From: CADEED01 sp020442965
Lineage (GTDB): Bacteria; Pseudomonadota; Gammaproteobacteria; Steroidobacterales; Steroidobacteraceae
Assembly: GCA_041395525.1 (NCBI GenBank)
Contig: JAWLAH010000014.1
Span: 1 to 64,000 of the forward strand
DNA length: 64,000 nucleotides
Reading direction: 5' to 3'
The position numbers were made by a program, and so were the translations under genes. The notes below the pieces were generated by a model. It made no database searches. It was given only the letters and a program-made list of their open reading frames with translations, and was not told the origin of the DNA. Numbering within the stretch: position 1 is the stretch's first letter; each line of letters begins with the position of its first letter. Below, piece after piece: positions 17,657 to 27,129 of the stretch.

Positions 17657-18613
17657 TCAGGGGCCGGCAGCGTTCAGTACGTTGTCGACTGGCGACGCGC
17701 TGTTGAGCGCACTGGTCGTCTCGAGGCTGGCAGCCGGAGGCGCATCGAAATTGCGCGGATCGGCGTTGCCGGGCAGATCACTCGCTGGAATGACGAAGGC
17801 AACTCGGCGGTTGGCATTGCGACCTTCGGGTGTCGTATTGGGTTTGAGCGGCCGAAACTCCCCCAGGCCAACGACTGCCAGACGCGGCGCTGCCACACCG
17901 GTCGATCGAATCAGTCGCACGACACTTGCCGCGCGCGCCGCGGACAGTTCCCAATTGGAGGGAAAAGCGATTGTGTTGATCGGTTGATCGTCCGTATGCC
18001 CCTCGACCCGAACCGGATTTGGCAGCGGTGCCAACGTCGCCCCAAGAGCCTGCAGCGGTGCAATGGCACGCGGCGAAAGCTCAGCGCTGCCACTCGCAAA
18101 GAGAATATCGGTTCGAATCGCGACTTCTACATACTGGTCGTTCTGCTTCACTGCCACGATACCGGTACTGATCAGGTCACGCATCGACTTGCTGACTGCC
18201 TCGGCAACACGTGTCAGCTCCGCCTCGCGGGCGTGCGCGGCGGCCAGCCGCACAAGATCGCGATCGCCGTTGATACTGTCGGTCTCGCGACCCGGATGGC
18301 GCAGGCCCGTCGGCTGCTTGGAGCCGAGCGGTAGCGCTAGGGTCGAATTCGCTGGATTGGCGCCGACGGGATTATCCGGCTGGCTTGGCGTCGGTGCTGC
18401 TCGCAACTCGAGCGGCTCGGTGATCGAGGGTTCACCGCGAAACGCCACGCTGAGCGAGTCGGAGACCACGCGATACTTGCTCTCATTGACCGTCGACATC
18501 GCGTACATGACGACGAAAAATGCTAACAACAGTGTGACCAGATCGCCATAGGGAATCGCCCACGCCTCGTGATTCTCGTGCTCGGCGTGGCGTTTGCGTC
18601 GGCGGCGCGCCAT
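17657..18613 (-). CDS. motD: Flagellar stator protein MotD (MotB family)
   Basis: A 318-aa stator subunit that anchors to peptidoglycan and carries the proton-binding Asp. Short basic cytoplasmic tail, then IPYGDLVTLLLAFFVVMYAM with the essential Asp24 in the single membrane helix, and a C-terminal OmpA-like peptidoglycan-binding domain (VEGHTDDQPI, then NRRVAFVI). Overlaps motC by one base (TGATG at 18613). The order fliA-motC-motD is that of Pseudomonas but without cheYZAB between fliA and motC. Confidence 0.93.
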   Translation of the reverse strand: MARRRRKRHAEHENHEAWAIPYGDLVTLLLAFFVVMYAMSTVNESKYRVVSDSLSVAFRGEPSITEPLELRAAPTPSQPDNPVGANPANSTLALPLGSKQPTGLRHPGRETDSINGDRDLVRLAAAHAREAELTRVAEAVSKSMRDLISTGIVAVKQNDQYVEVAIRTDILFASGSAELSPRAIAPLQALGATLAPLPNPVRVEGHTDDQPINTIAFPSNWELSAARAASVVRLIRSTGVAAPRLAVVGLGEFRPLKPNTTPEGRNANRRVAFVIPASDLPGNADPRNFDAPPAASLETTSALNSASPVDNVLNAAGP

Positions 18614-19353
18614 CAGTGCAGATAACCGTGCAGCCTGGATTCGATCGACCGCGGATTCTCCCCCATGGCGATAGCGACCATGCCTTCGATGATCATCTCC
18701 CGCAGCTGCGCCTGCGCTGCGACAATGCCTTTGAGCTTGGCCGCGACCGGCAGGAAGAACAGATTCGCGAGCCCAATGCCGTACACGGTGGCCGTAAAGG
18801 CAGCAGCGATACCCGCGCCCAACTTGCTGGGATCAGCAAGGTTCTGCATGACCGCCATCAGGCCCAACACCGCACCAATGATGCCGAGGGTCGGCGAATA
18901 GACACCCATGCCTTCGAACACTTTCGCCGCACGAGTGTCGGCGTGTTCACGCGATTCGAGTTCCACTTCGAGCGTGGTACGAATCGTCTCGGGCTCATTG
19001 CCGTCCACGACCAACTGCAAGCCTTTGCGAATGAAATCGTCCGGCTCGCTGTCGATCATGGGCTCCAGCCCTAACAGCCCTTGCTTGCGTGCCAAGGTGC
19101 TCCATTCGGTGATCTTGCTTATCTGCGCCTCGCCGGCGAGTATCGGGGGCTTGAAGATCCAGCGAACTCGCCGCAGCGCATGGGTCAGTACCGACATCGG
19201 CGTCTGCACGAATATCGCCGCGAACGTCCCCACCACCACGATCATGAAAGCGGCACCAGAGAGCAGCGCCTTGACGCCTGCGCCCTTCAGGATCGCACCG
19301 ACTACGATCGAAACGCCCGCGAGCACCAGGCCGGCAATGGTGAGAATATCCAT
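18613..19353 (-). CDS. motC: Flagellar stator protein MotC (MotA family)
   Basis: A 246-aa inner-membrane stator subunit. Four predicted helices; the N-terminus MDILTIAGLVLAG and the segment GMGVYSPTLGIIGAVLGLMAVM are diagnostic of the MotA/TolQ family. The cytoplasmic loop (about 70-150) that normally touches FliG is present and charged. ATG 19353 lies 4 bases after the fliA stop; an in-frame start 39 bases earlier would fall inside fliA. Its torque partner FliG is not encoded at the usual place in this cluster. Confidence 0.92.
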   Translation of the reverse strand: MDILTIAGLVLAGVSIVVGAILKGAGVKALLSGAAFMIVVVGTFAAIFVQTPMSVLTHALRRVRWIFKPPILAGEAQISKITEWSTLARKQGLLGLEPMIDSEPDDFIRKGLQLVVDGNEPETIRTTLEVELESREHADTRAAKVFEGMGVYSPTLGIIGAVLGLMAVMQNLADPSKLGAGIAAAFTATVYGIGLANLFFLPVAAKLKGIVAAQAQLREMIIEGMVAIAMGENPRSIESRLHGYLH

Positions 19354-19357
19354 CGAA

Positions 19358-20092
19358 CTAGCCAGTCTCTGGCGAGCGATCGCGCCAATCAATCAGCCGC
19401 GCTTTGAGGCGCGTCAACGCCTGCCCATGAATCTGACAAACGCGTGATTCGCTGACCTGAAGCACGAGTCCGATTTCTTTCAGGTTCAATTCCTCATCGT
19501 AGTAGAGCGACATGACCAGCCGTTCACGCTCCGGCAAGCCAGTGACGGCCAATGCCAGCGCCTGACGAAATCCGTCGTCGACGAGGTCGCGGAAGGGGTC
19601 CGCCTCTGGATCGGCGCAATCGCGAGTGCCGCCCTCGTCGTCGTCAAGGTTCGCGATCTGACAACCCGCAGCATCCTGCACGATTCGATGGTAGTCCTCG
19701 AGCGGCATACCCATGTGGGCGGCTATCTGCGTGTCGCGCGCTTCCTGACCCAGCTCAGCTTCGAGCTCACGAATGGCATTGGCCACGTCGCGCGCCTTGC
19801 GATGCACCGACCGGGGCGCCCAATCCAACTTCCGCAGGCCATCGAGCATGGCACCGCGGATGCGGATGCCGGCGAACGTTTCGAAACTGGCGCCGCGACC
19901 GCTCGAGAAGTTAGCCGCAGCCTCCAATAACCCGAGCATGCCGGCCTGGATGAGGTCGTCCACCTCGACCGTGGACGGCAAGCGGCCGGCCAAATGATAG
20001 GCAATGCGCTTCACCAGAGCAGCATGCTGCAGCACGAGCGCTTCGGTAGCGCGCCCGTCATGCTGCACGGCATATGCAGTAACTGCATTCAT
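19358..20092 (-). CDS. fliA: RNA polymerase sigma-28 factor FliA
   Basis: A 244-aa flagellar sigma factor. Region 2 (VDDLIQAGMLGLLEAAANF and FETFAGIRIRGAMLDGLR), region 3 (DWAPRSVHRKARDV) and region 4 (LPERERLVMSLYYDEELNLKEIG, then SESRVCQIHGQAL) are complete. It directs late flagellar genes and is held by FlgM (encoded at 52661). Start overlaps flhG by 4 bases (ATGA). Six matching promoter candidates are listed in this window. Confidence 0.95.
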   Translation of the reverse strand: MNAVTAYAVQHDGRATEALVLQHAALVKRIAYHLAGRLPSTVEVDDLIQAGMLGLLEAAANFSSGRGASFETFAGIRIRGAMLDGLRKLDWAPRSVHRKARDVANAIRELEAELGQEARDTQIAAHMGMPLEDYHRIVQDAAGCQIANLDDDEGGTRDCADPEADPFRDLVDDGFRQALALAVTGLPERERLVMSLYYDEELNLKEIGLVLQVSESRVCQIHGQALTRLKARLIDWRDRSPETG

Positions 20093-20949
20093 CTCACGAG
20101 CTCGAGTCGCACCGACGGTCTCCTCACCAAGCGCTCGACAAAAAATTCCAGGTGGCCGCGAGGACCCTCCGCCACGGGCCAGGTATCGGCCACTTGAGCT
20201 AGGCGCTTGAGGGCGGCGGATGCCTTTGAGGTGGGATAAGTGCTGACAACGGGACGCTGTTCACGAACCGATGCGGCCAGATACGCGTCTTCCGGAATCT
20301 CGCCGACATAATCCAGCACAACGTCGAGAAAGCGATCTGTGACCCGCACGAGCTTGCCGAACAACCGTTGACCGGCACCGGCACTGGGACTGCGATTGGC
20401 CAGCACCCGGAACTGCGTCACACCGTGGTCGCGCGACAGAACCTTGATCAACGCATAGGCATCGGTGAGCGATGCTGGTTCATCGCAGATTACGACCAGT
20501 ACCTGTTGCGCCGCTTGCGTGAAAGTGAGCACGCTATTGCCGATGCCCGCTGCGGTGTCGATCAACAGGACATCGACTTGCGTAGTGAGATCACTGAAGG
20601 CTTGTACCAAACCCGCGTGCTCGCGCTGCAACAGTGCCGCCATGTTGGCAAGTCCGCTGGCCGCTGGCAGCACCGCGAACCCCAGTGCGGTCTCGGTGAC
20701 TGCATCATCGAGCGTGCATTCGCCAGCCAGTACGTGAGCCAGTGTATGCCGCGGGGTGATGCCCAGAAACACATCGACATTGGCAAGGCCCAGGTCGCCA
20801 TCCAGCAATAGCACCTTGCGCTTTCGAGCAAGCTGCGTCGCAAGATTGATCGCGACGGTAGTCTTGCCGACGCCTCCTTTGCCACCGGTAACTGCGATGA
20901 CCTGAACCGGCGACACGGCCTGACTCGATGGTAGTCCTGTCTTGCGCAT
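20089..20949 (-). CDS. flhG: MinD-like ATPase FlhG/FleN, flagellar number control
   Basis: A 286-aa ATPase of the MinD/ParA class. Deviant Walker A TGGKGGVGKT at 21-30, LLDGDLGLANVDVFLG and LLIDTAAGIG are typical of FleN. Together with FlhF it limits flagellar number and position, and FleN restrains FleQ in Pseudomonas. ATG 20949 was chosen over upstream in-frame ATGs (20976, 21021) because known FleN proteins start shortly before VQVIAVTGG and AGGGG precedes it. Follows flhF by 13 bases. Confidence 0.92.
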   Translation of the reverse strand: MRKTGLPSSQAVSPVQVIAVTGGKGGVGKTTVAINLATQLARKRKVLLLDGDLGLANVDVFLGITPRHTLAHVLAGECTLDDAVTETALGFAVLPAASGLANMAALLQREHAGLVQAFSDLTTQVDVLLIDTAAGIGNSVLTFTQAAQQVLVVICDEPASLTDAYALIKVLSRDHGVTQFRVLANRSPSAGAGQRLFGKLVRVTDRFLDVVLDYVGEIPEDAYLAASVREQRPVVSTYPTSKASAALKRLAQVADTWPVAEGPRGHLEFFVERLVRRPSVRLELVR

Positions 20950-20962
20950 GGCCAGTTCGCCC

Positions 20963-22123
20963 CTATGCGGCGACATGTTCAACACCGGCACGCCCCTCGG
21001 ACGCGGGTTGGTAGCCGTCACTACCTGCTAGGTCGACGCAGGCCAAGCGGTACGCTCGCCCGACCAAGTCCGCCTGGCGCGCCGGCAGTAGATCGCGAGG
21101 AATGCCCGGACCAGTGCTGACATAGGCAACCGGCAGCGACGCGCGAATCGCGGCTGACAGGACGGCGCCGAGCGACGCCGCTTCATCAAGCCTGGTCAGA
21201 ACACAGGCGCTCGGCGTCAGCGACGCGCAGCGGGCAAAGAGCTCATCGAGCACTCTCGGTTGCGCGCTTGCCGGCGCTACCAATACGGTGTCGATGCTGC
21301 TGCTGGCGCTGCGCCAGCTCGCGAGGGACTTGTACGATTGATCGTCGTGAACACGCACGCCGCCAGTATCGATCAGCACGAGCTCGTATTCGGCCAACGA
21401 CCGCAGGGTATCCGCCAACTCACGTGGATGATCCACACTCTCGATCCTTGCTCCTAACAAGCTGCCGAATACTTGCAATTGCTCGCGCGCACCGATACGT
21501 GTCACATCGGTCGATACCAGCGCAATGCGACGGCCGTCACCGCGTCCGATCCAGCGCGCCGCGAGTTGCGCCAACAGCGTTGTCTTGCCGACCCCGGACG
21601 GGCCAACGAACATGAGGCGTCCGCCGCGCTCCAGCCAACGCTCATCCAGGGTCGAGATGCGACTTGTGAGCGCATGCAGAGCGGCCGGTAGCGCACGAGC
21701 TGTCTCGGTATCCTGCGGTAGCTGCTCGATCAGCTGCGCAGCGAGGTCGCCCGCCAGTCCGAGGCGAGCCAGATCGACTTGCAGCGTCGCGTGGATCGAG
21801 CGGGCAGCAGCCGAGCTCTCGCGCCCCGGGCGGGGCAGGCGTGACTCGAGAATGTGACGCAGATTTCTGAGTTCCGCCGCGAGCGCGTCGTTGACGCTCG
21901 CAATGGCAGCGCTCGGCGGCGCGACCAACTGCGTGGGTGCGCCCGGCGGGCTGACTCTTGTGCTATCGACCGGTGCGCCGCGCACCGCATCGAGCCCGGC
22001 GACCACTTCGACCTCATTGCCGGTGCGCCGCGACGACAGAATGATGGCGTCTGGCCCCATGGCGTCACGAACCTGCACCAGCGCACTGCGCATATCAGCC
22101 GCACGATAATGACGAATCTTCAT
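20963..22123 (-). CDS. flhF: SRP-type GTPase FlhF
   Basis: A 386-aa GTPase that places the flagellum at the pole. N-terminal B domain starts MKIRHYRAADMRSAL; the G1 loop GPSGVGKTT is at 174-182 and the DTGG motif follows STDVTRIGAREQL. Length is close to that of characterised FlhF proteins. Lies between flhA and flhG, the standard order. Its presence with FlhG suggests polar flagellation. Confidence 0.94.
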   Translation of the reverse strand: MKIRHYRAADMRSALVQVRDAMGPDAIILSSRRTGNEVEVVAGLDAVRGAPVDSTRVSPPGAPTQLVAPPSAAIASVNDALAAELRNLRHILESRLPRPGRESSAAARSIHATLQVDLARLGLAGDLAAQLIEQLPQDTETARALPAALHALTSRISTLDERWLERGGRLMFVGPSGVGKTTLLAQLAARWIGRGDGRRIALVSTDVTRIGAREQLQVFGSLLGARIESVDHPRELADTLRSLAEYELVLIDTGGVRVHDDQSYKSLASWRSASSSIDTVLVAPASAQPRVLDELFARCASLTPSACVLTRLDEAASLGAVLSAAIRASLPVAYVSTGPGIPRDLLPARQADLVGRAYRLACVDLAGSDGYQPASEGRAGVEHVAA

Positions 22124-22144
22124 AGCTCCATCGCTCCAGTAAAA

Positions 22145-24205
22145 TCAGCGTCCGACAGCGGTAACCAGCCGCACCTTTCGCGTCTCGGGAATCTCGTTCC
22201 AGGCGAGCACGTACAGACTCGGTACCGTCACCCGCAGGAAGCGCGACAGCGTCGCTCGCAGGTTCGGCGGCGTCAGTAGCACCGCCGGCTGACCGCCACG
22301 TTCCTGACGCTGCGCCGCATCCACCAGACTCTGTTGCAAGCGCTCTGCCAACCCAGGCTCAAGACCCGGTGTCGTCGTCGCATTTCCGGCCAGGGAATTC
22401 GACAGCAATCGTTCGAGCTCCGGATCGAGGGTGATCACCGGCAGCTCTTCTCCGAGCCCGGCGATGTCCTGCACGATCTGCCTGCCGAGTGCTACGCGCA
22501 CCTGCGCGATCAACAATTGTGGGTCCTGCGTGCGTGGCGCTGCTTCCGCCAGCGCCTCGAGGACTGCGCGCGAATTGCGCACGGGCACACGCTCGGCGAG
22601 CAAGCCCTGCATGACGCGCACGATGACAGCGAGCGGCAGAACTTTCGGCACCAGGTCCTCCACGAGTTTCGGCGCGGATTTTGCGAGCGTCTTGAGCAAT
22701 TGCTCCGCCTCCTCGTGGCCAAACAACTCGTGCGCGTGCGTGAGCATCAGATTGGATAGATGGGTAGCAACCACTGTGCTGGCGTCCACGACCGTGTAGC
22801 CCAGCGACTGCGCGTGCTCGCGCAAACCCGTGTCGATCCAGGTCGCGTCCATACCGAACGTGGGATCGCGCGTCGCGATTCCCTGCAATGCGCCCAACAC
22901 CCTGCCCGGATTGATGGCGAGTTCACGCTCTGGATAGACAACCCCCTCGCCGATCGGAACACCGGCGAGATTGATTCGATAGGCGTTCGGCCCGAGTTCG
23001 AGGTTGTCGCGAATGTGCACCGCCTGCACCAGAAAGCCGAGGTCCTGCGAGAGCTTGCGACGTACCCCGCGAATGCGCGCCAGCAGGTCGCCGCCCTGAG
23101 TTCGATCGACCAACGGCACCAGTCGGTAGCCCACCTCGAGCGCCAGCGGATCCACCGGCCGCACATCGTCCCAGGTAAGCTCCTTTGATTCAGGCGCGGC
23201 CGGCAAGACTTCCGGTTCCACCACCGGCTCGGGTATCGCAGCGGCCGAACGCTGGCCTACCCACCAGGCACCCAGGCCACAAACGACGGCCATCGTGATG
23301 AACGCCACGTTGGGCATGCCGGGAATTACGCCCAGTACGCCGAGTACCGCAGCCACAATCGCCAGTGGCCGTGTCTGTCCGAACAGCTGGCGCGACAGTT
23401 CGCCGCCCATGTCCTGATCGCGCGACAGACGAGTCACGAGAATCGCCACCGCGACTGACAACAGCAGTCCGGGAATCTGCGCGACCAACCCGTCGCCGAT
23501 CGTCAACAGCGTATAGATGCGGGCAGCCTCGCCGAATGGTAGCGAATGCATGCCGACGCCAATTGCGAGTCCGCCGATCAGGTTGATCATCAGCACCAGA
23601 ATTCCGGCGATCGCATCGCCACGAACGAACTTGCTGGCGCCGTCCATCGAACCATAGAAATCCGCTTCCGCGCGTACTTCCGCACGCCGCAAGCGCGCTT
23701 CATCCTGCGTGATCACGCCGGCGCCAACGTCGGCATCGATCGCCATCTGTTTGCCGGGCATCGCGTCGAGCGTAAAACGCGCGCTGACCTCTGACACACG
23801 ACCCGCGCCTTTGGTGACCACGACGAAATTGATGATCGTCAAGATGATGAACACCACGGCACCCACCGCATAATTCCCGCCGATCACGAATTCACCAAAC
23901 GACGCGATCACATGGCCCGCGGCGCCGGAACCCTCGTGTCCGCGCAGCAACACAACGCGCGTCGAGGCGACGTTCAAAGCGAGGCGCAGCAAGGTCACTA
24001 ACAGCAGTACCGTTGGGAAGATCGCGAAGTCGAGTGGCCGGCGGACGTTGAATACTGATACGAGAATGACGAGCGACAGCGCGATGTTGAACGTGAACAG
24101 TACGTCGAGGGCAAATGCAGGCAGTGGCACGATCATCATTGCCAGGATCGACAGCAAGACGATCGGGGCGCCCAGCCCGGACGTGAGGAATTGACGCGGC
24201 GTCAC
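22145..24205 (-). CDS. flhA: Flagellar export gate protein FlhA
   Basis: A 686-aa inner-membrane export gate component. About eight N-terminal helices (residues 15-310) are followed by a large cytoplasmic domain that docks chaperone-substrate complexes. Conserved FHIPEP-type signature region GRVSEVSARFTLDAMPGKQM and the acidic linker to the cytoplasmic domain are seen. GTG start at 24205 overlaps the flhB stop in a GTGA arrangement. Nothing unusual in length. Confidence 0.95.
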   Translation of the reverse strand: MTPRQFLTSGLGAPIVLLSILAMMIVPLPAFALDVLFTFNIALSLVILVSVFNVRRPLDFAIFPTVLLLVTLLRLALNVASTRVVLLRGHEGSGAAGHVIASFGEFVIGGNYAVGAVVFIILTIINFVVVTKGAGRVSEVSARFTLDAMPGKQMAIDADVGAGVITQDEARLRRAEVRAEADFYGSMDGASKFVRGDAIAGILVLMINLIGGLAIGVGMHSLPFGEAARIYTLLTIGDGLVAQIPGLLLSVAVAILVTRLSRDQDMGGELSRQLFGQTRPLAIVAAVLGVLGVIPGMPNVAFITMAVVCGLGAWWVGQRSAAAIPEPVVEPEVLPAAPESKELTWDDVRPVDPLALEVGYRLVPLVDRTQGGDLLARIRGVRRKLSQDLGFLVQAVHIRDNLELGPNAYRINLAGVPIGEGVVYPERELAINPGRVLGALQGIATRDPTFGMDATWIDTGLREHAQSLGYTVVDASTVVATHLSNLMLTHAHELFGHEEAEQLLKTLAKSAPKLVEDLVPKVLPLAVIVRVMQGLLAERVPVRNSRAVLEALAEAAPRTQDPQLLIAQVRVALGRQIVQDIAGLGEELPVITLDPELERLLSNSLAGNATTTPGLEPGLAERLQQSLVDAAQRQERGGQPAVLLTPPNLRATLSRFLRVTVPSLYVLAWNEIPETRKVRLVTAVGR

Positions 24206-25305
24206 GTGAGCACCGGTGGCGTTGGTGGTGTGTTACCGCTATCGCGGGCGGCACGCACCTGGTAGACGTAGGTCAGCACTTGAGCAACGACCACATAGAG
24301 ATCGGCCGGCACCTCGCCGCCGATGTCGACCGAACCGTGCAAGGCGCGCGCGAGCGGCGGCGCTGCGACCAAAGGCACGCCATGCTCGGTCGCCAGTTCG
24401 CGTATGCGAGCGGCAACAAGGTCGACGCCTTTCGCCACGACGATCGGGGCGCGCATTCTGGAATCGTCGTAGCGCAGCGCTACGGCGTAGTGGGTCGGGT
24501 TGGTGACCACTACATCGGCCAGAGGAACATCCTGCATCATGCGATTGCGCGCCATCGCCTGTTGCAAACTGCGGATGCGCCCCTTGATCTCGGGCGATCC
24601 TTCCGACTCTCTCATCTCGCGACGAATCTCATCGCGAGACATTTTCAATTCAGTGCTGTGCCGCCACAGTTGGTAGGGCACGTCGATGGCCGCGATCATC
24701 GCGAGCGCACAGACCAACGTCAGCAAGGCCTTGGCGCACAGCCCCCCCGCCGCGACGATCCCTGCGGAGGTGGCGACGCTGCCGAGCGACAACAGCGCCG
24801 CCAGGTCGCTCCGCAACAGGAAGTAGGCGATCAGTCCAACCAGTGAGAGCTTGGCTATACCCTTGCCCAGCTCGACCAGCGTACGCGAAGAAAACATTCG
24901 GCCGATTCCGGCCACCGGATCGAGTCGTTCGAACTTCGGCGCAAGGGCTTCTACCGAGAAGTTCCAACCACCGATCAGCAGCGGCGTCGACAGAGCAGCC
25001 ACCATCGTGGCCAGGAACACGGGCGCGACCGCCCACAGAGCAGCCGCGAACGATTGCGACAGCAGCGTTGTCAATCGGTCAGGATCAACGCTTTCCGCAC
25101 CCGCGATCACGAGTCCATCACGCATCATCCCCGCCATGCGCGATCCTAACGAGTCACCCAACATGTACAGAGTGATGGCGGCGGCGATCATCACGCCGGC
25201 GCTCGACAGATCGACGGAACGCGGCACTTGACCGCGCTTGCGCGCCTCCTCCAGACGTTTTGGTGTCGGACGCTCGGTTCGTTCCTGGCCATCGCTTTCA
25301 GCCAC
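24202..25305 (-). CDS. flhB: Flagellar export switch protein FlhB
   Basis: A 367-aa export protein that changes substrate class from rod/hook to filament. N-terminal ERTERPTPKRLEEARKRGQV, four membrane helices, and the self-cleavage site Asn-Pro-Thr-His at 269-272 are intact. A GTG at 25305, three bases after the fliR stop, is the only in-frame start at the conserved N-terminus. The C-terminal tail after the cleavage domain is short. Confidence 0.95.
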   Translation of the reverse strand: MAESDGQERTERPTPKRLEEARKRGQVPRSVDLSSAGVMIAAAITLYMLGDSLGSRMAGMMRDGLVIAGAESVDPDRLTTLLSQSFAAALWAVAPVFLATMVAALSTPLLIGGWNFSVEALAPKFERLDPVAGIGRMFSSRTLVELGKGIAKLSLVGLIAYFLLRSDLAALLSLGSVATSAGIVAAGGLCAKALLTLVCALAMIAAIDVPYQLWRHSTELKMSRDEIRREMRESEGSPEIKGRIRSLQQAMARNRMMQDVPLADVVVTNPTHYAVALRYDDSRMRAPIVVAKGVDLVAARIRELATEHGVPLVAAPPLARALHGSVDIGGEVPADLYVVVAQVLTYVYQVRAARDSGNTPPTPPVLT

Positions 25306-25308
25306 ACA

Positions 25309-26091
25309 TCACCGCTGCGTCAACTGCGAAATGTCGCGGGTGAAGGCAAAGCCGCGCTGTAACAACTCGAGGAAGCTCGCCTGCATCTGAGGTAGCCCGA
25401 CCAGCAGGATGACGAGCCCCAGCACGAGTGATACCGGAAAGCCGACTGCGAACAAGTTGAACGATGGCGCGGCGCGGCTCATGACCCCGAACGACAGATT
25501 CACGATCAGTAGCGCGGCAACTCCCGGCAACGCCACCGTGACAGCGCCGCTGAACAGATTGCCACCCCACACGACGACGCTCCACAGCGTTTGCCGATCG
25601 AGGCCCGTCGCAGCAAGTGGCAGGGTCTGAAAGCCGTGCACCAGTATTTCGATCAGCGCCAGATGACCGCCCAATGCGAGAAAGGTCATCGTCACCAGGA
25701 TGGTATAGAACTGCCCGATCGCCGGCGTCCCAGTGCCGCGCAGTGGATCTTGGTTCAACGCAAAAGACAGCCCCATACTATTGGCTAACACCTGACCACC
25801 AAGTGTCAGTGCGTCGAAGACGAGCTGCAGAACGAATCCCAGCGTCAGCCCGATCAGCAATTGTTGTGCCGTGATAACGACACCTGCCGCACTGAACGGG
25901 CTGGCTGTCGGGGCGCGGACGAGTGGCGCGACCAACAGCGTCATCGCGAGAGTCAGCGCCACGCGAACGCGCGCCGGCACGTAACGCGCCGCGAAGATCG
26001 GCGCAATCATGAAGCATGCGCCAATGCGGACGAACGGCCAGAACGCTTGTGCCAGCCAGGCTTCGAGTTGACCCATCTGAATTTGCAGCAT
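25309..26091 (-). CDS. fliR: Flagellar export protein FliR
   Basis: A 260-aa export-gate membrane protein with six predicted helices, part of the FliPQR pore. Typical segments: RIGACFMIAPIFAARYVPARVRVALTLA near the N-terminus and the QDPLRGTGTPAIGQFY loop. ATG 26091 is preferred; a TTG four codons earlier would nearly touch the fliQ stop. Middle of the fliOPQR-flhBA run. Confidence 0.93.
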   Translation of the reverse strand: MLQIQMGQLEAWLAQAFWPFVRIGACFMIAPIFAARYVPARVRVALTLAMTLLVAPLVRAPTASPFSAAGVVITAQQLLIGLTLGFVLQLVFDALTLGGQVLANSMGLSFALNQDPLRGTGTPAIGQFYTILVTMTFLALGGHLALIEILVHGFQTLPLAATGLDRQTLWSVVVWGGNLFSGAVTVALPGVAALLIVNLSFGVMSRAAPSFNLFAVGFPVSLVLGLVILLVGLPQMQASFLELLQRGFAFTRDISQLTQR

Positions 26092-26104
26092 GGCTCGCGT
26101 CAAC

Positions 26105-26374
26105 TCAGTTGATATAGCCAGGAATCGACTGGATCAGCTCACGGGTGTAGCTGATCATCTGCCGCAGCATCCACGGGCCTGCTAACAGCAGAACCGCCGC
26201 CATTGCCATGAGTTTGGGAATGAACGACAACGTCATCTCATTGATTTGCGTGGCGGCCTGGAACAGACCCACCAACAAGCCGACTGCCAACGCGACCAGC
26301 AGCAGAGGCGCCGCCAGCATGATCGTCATTTCCAGCGCGTGGCGGCCGATATTGAGTACGGTCTCGGGCGTCAT
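26105..26374 (-). CDS. fliQ: Flagellar export protein FliQ
   Basis: An 89-aa two-helix export-gate subunit, the normal FliQ length. Begins MTPETVLNIGRHALE, followed by two hydrophobic helices around residues 15-40 and 55-75 with the connecting ATQINEMTLSFIPKL motif. ATG 26374 overlaps the fliP stop (ATGA), which settles the start. Confidence 0.94.
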   Translation of the reverse strand: MTPETVLNIGRHALEMTIMLAAPLLLVALAVGLLVGLFQAATQINEMTLSFIPKLMAMAAVLLLAGPWMLRQMISYTRELIQSIPGYIN

Positions 26375-27129
26375 CGCAGGAAACTCTCGGCAAGCGTACC
26401 CATGACGAGCGTCCACCCGTCGATCAGCACGAACAGCATGATCTTGAAAGGCAGGGAGATCAGCACCGGCGACAGCATCATCATGCCCATCGACATCAGC
26501 ACGCTGGCGACGACCAGATCGATGATTACGAAGGGAATGAAGAGCAGGAAGCCGATTAGAAACGCTGTCTTGAGTTCACTGGTCGCGAACGCCGGCACCA
26601 GGATACTGAGTGGTACGTCCTCTGGCTTGTCGAAGCCCGGTGAACCCGCGATGCGCGCGAACGTGGCGATGTCCTGCTCGCGCGTTTGTTCCAGCATGAA
26701 GTGCTTGAGCGGCGCGACGGCAAGCTGTAACGCCTCGACCGTTTCGATCTTCTCTGCCATGTAAGGCTGCACGGCTTCGACGTTGATTCGATCGATGACA
26801 GGCGCCATGACGAACAGCGTGAGAAACAATGCGAGGCCCACTAACACTTGGTTTGGGGGAGTCTGTCCGGCACCGATAGCCTGACGCAGGATCGCGAGTA
26901 CGATCACGATCCGCGTAAACGCGGTCATCATCAGTACGATCGATGGCAGCAATGTGAGCGCCGTCATCAATATCAGGATTTGAATGGTCAGCGAGTATGT
27001 CTGACCACCTGCGGCGCTCGTTTCAACCGTCACAGCCGGCAGACCCGATGCGGCCATTGCCGCGCCCGCGGGTAACAACAGCATAGCCACCAGAATCCAC
27101 AGATTGCGATTTGCGGGCCAGCGTCTCAT
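26371..27129 (-). CDS. fliP: Flagellar export protein FliP
   Basis: A 252-aa core subunit of the export pore. Cleavable signal peptide (about 1-26), then the family signature LLPSIVLMMTAFTRIVIVLAILRQAIG, and the C-terminal helices VIIDLVVASVLMSMGMMMLSP. Overlaps fliO by four bases at its start and fliQ by four at its end. Confidence 0.95.
   Translation of the reverse strand: MRRWPANRNLWILVAMLLLPAGAAMAASGLPAVTVETSAAGGQTYSLTIQILILMTALTLLPSIVLMMTAFTRIVIVLAILRQAIGAGQTPPNQVLVGLALFLTLFVMAPVIDRINVEAVQPYMAEKIETVEALQLAVAPLKHFMLEQTREQDIATFARIAGSPGFDKPEDVPLSILVPAFATSELKTAFLIGFLLFIPFVIIDLVVASVLMSMGMMMLSPVLISLPFKIMLFVLIDGWTLVMGTLAESFLR

Noticed and set aside
18105..18130. Sigma-28-like ACCGATA inside motD
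   Set aside because: No TCAAG/TAAAG core at the required distance.
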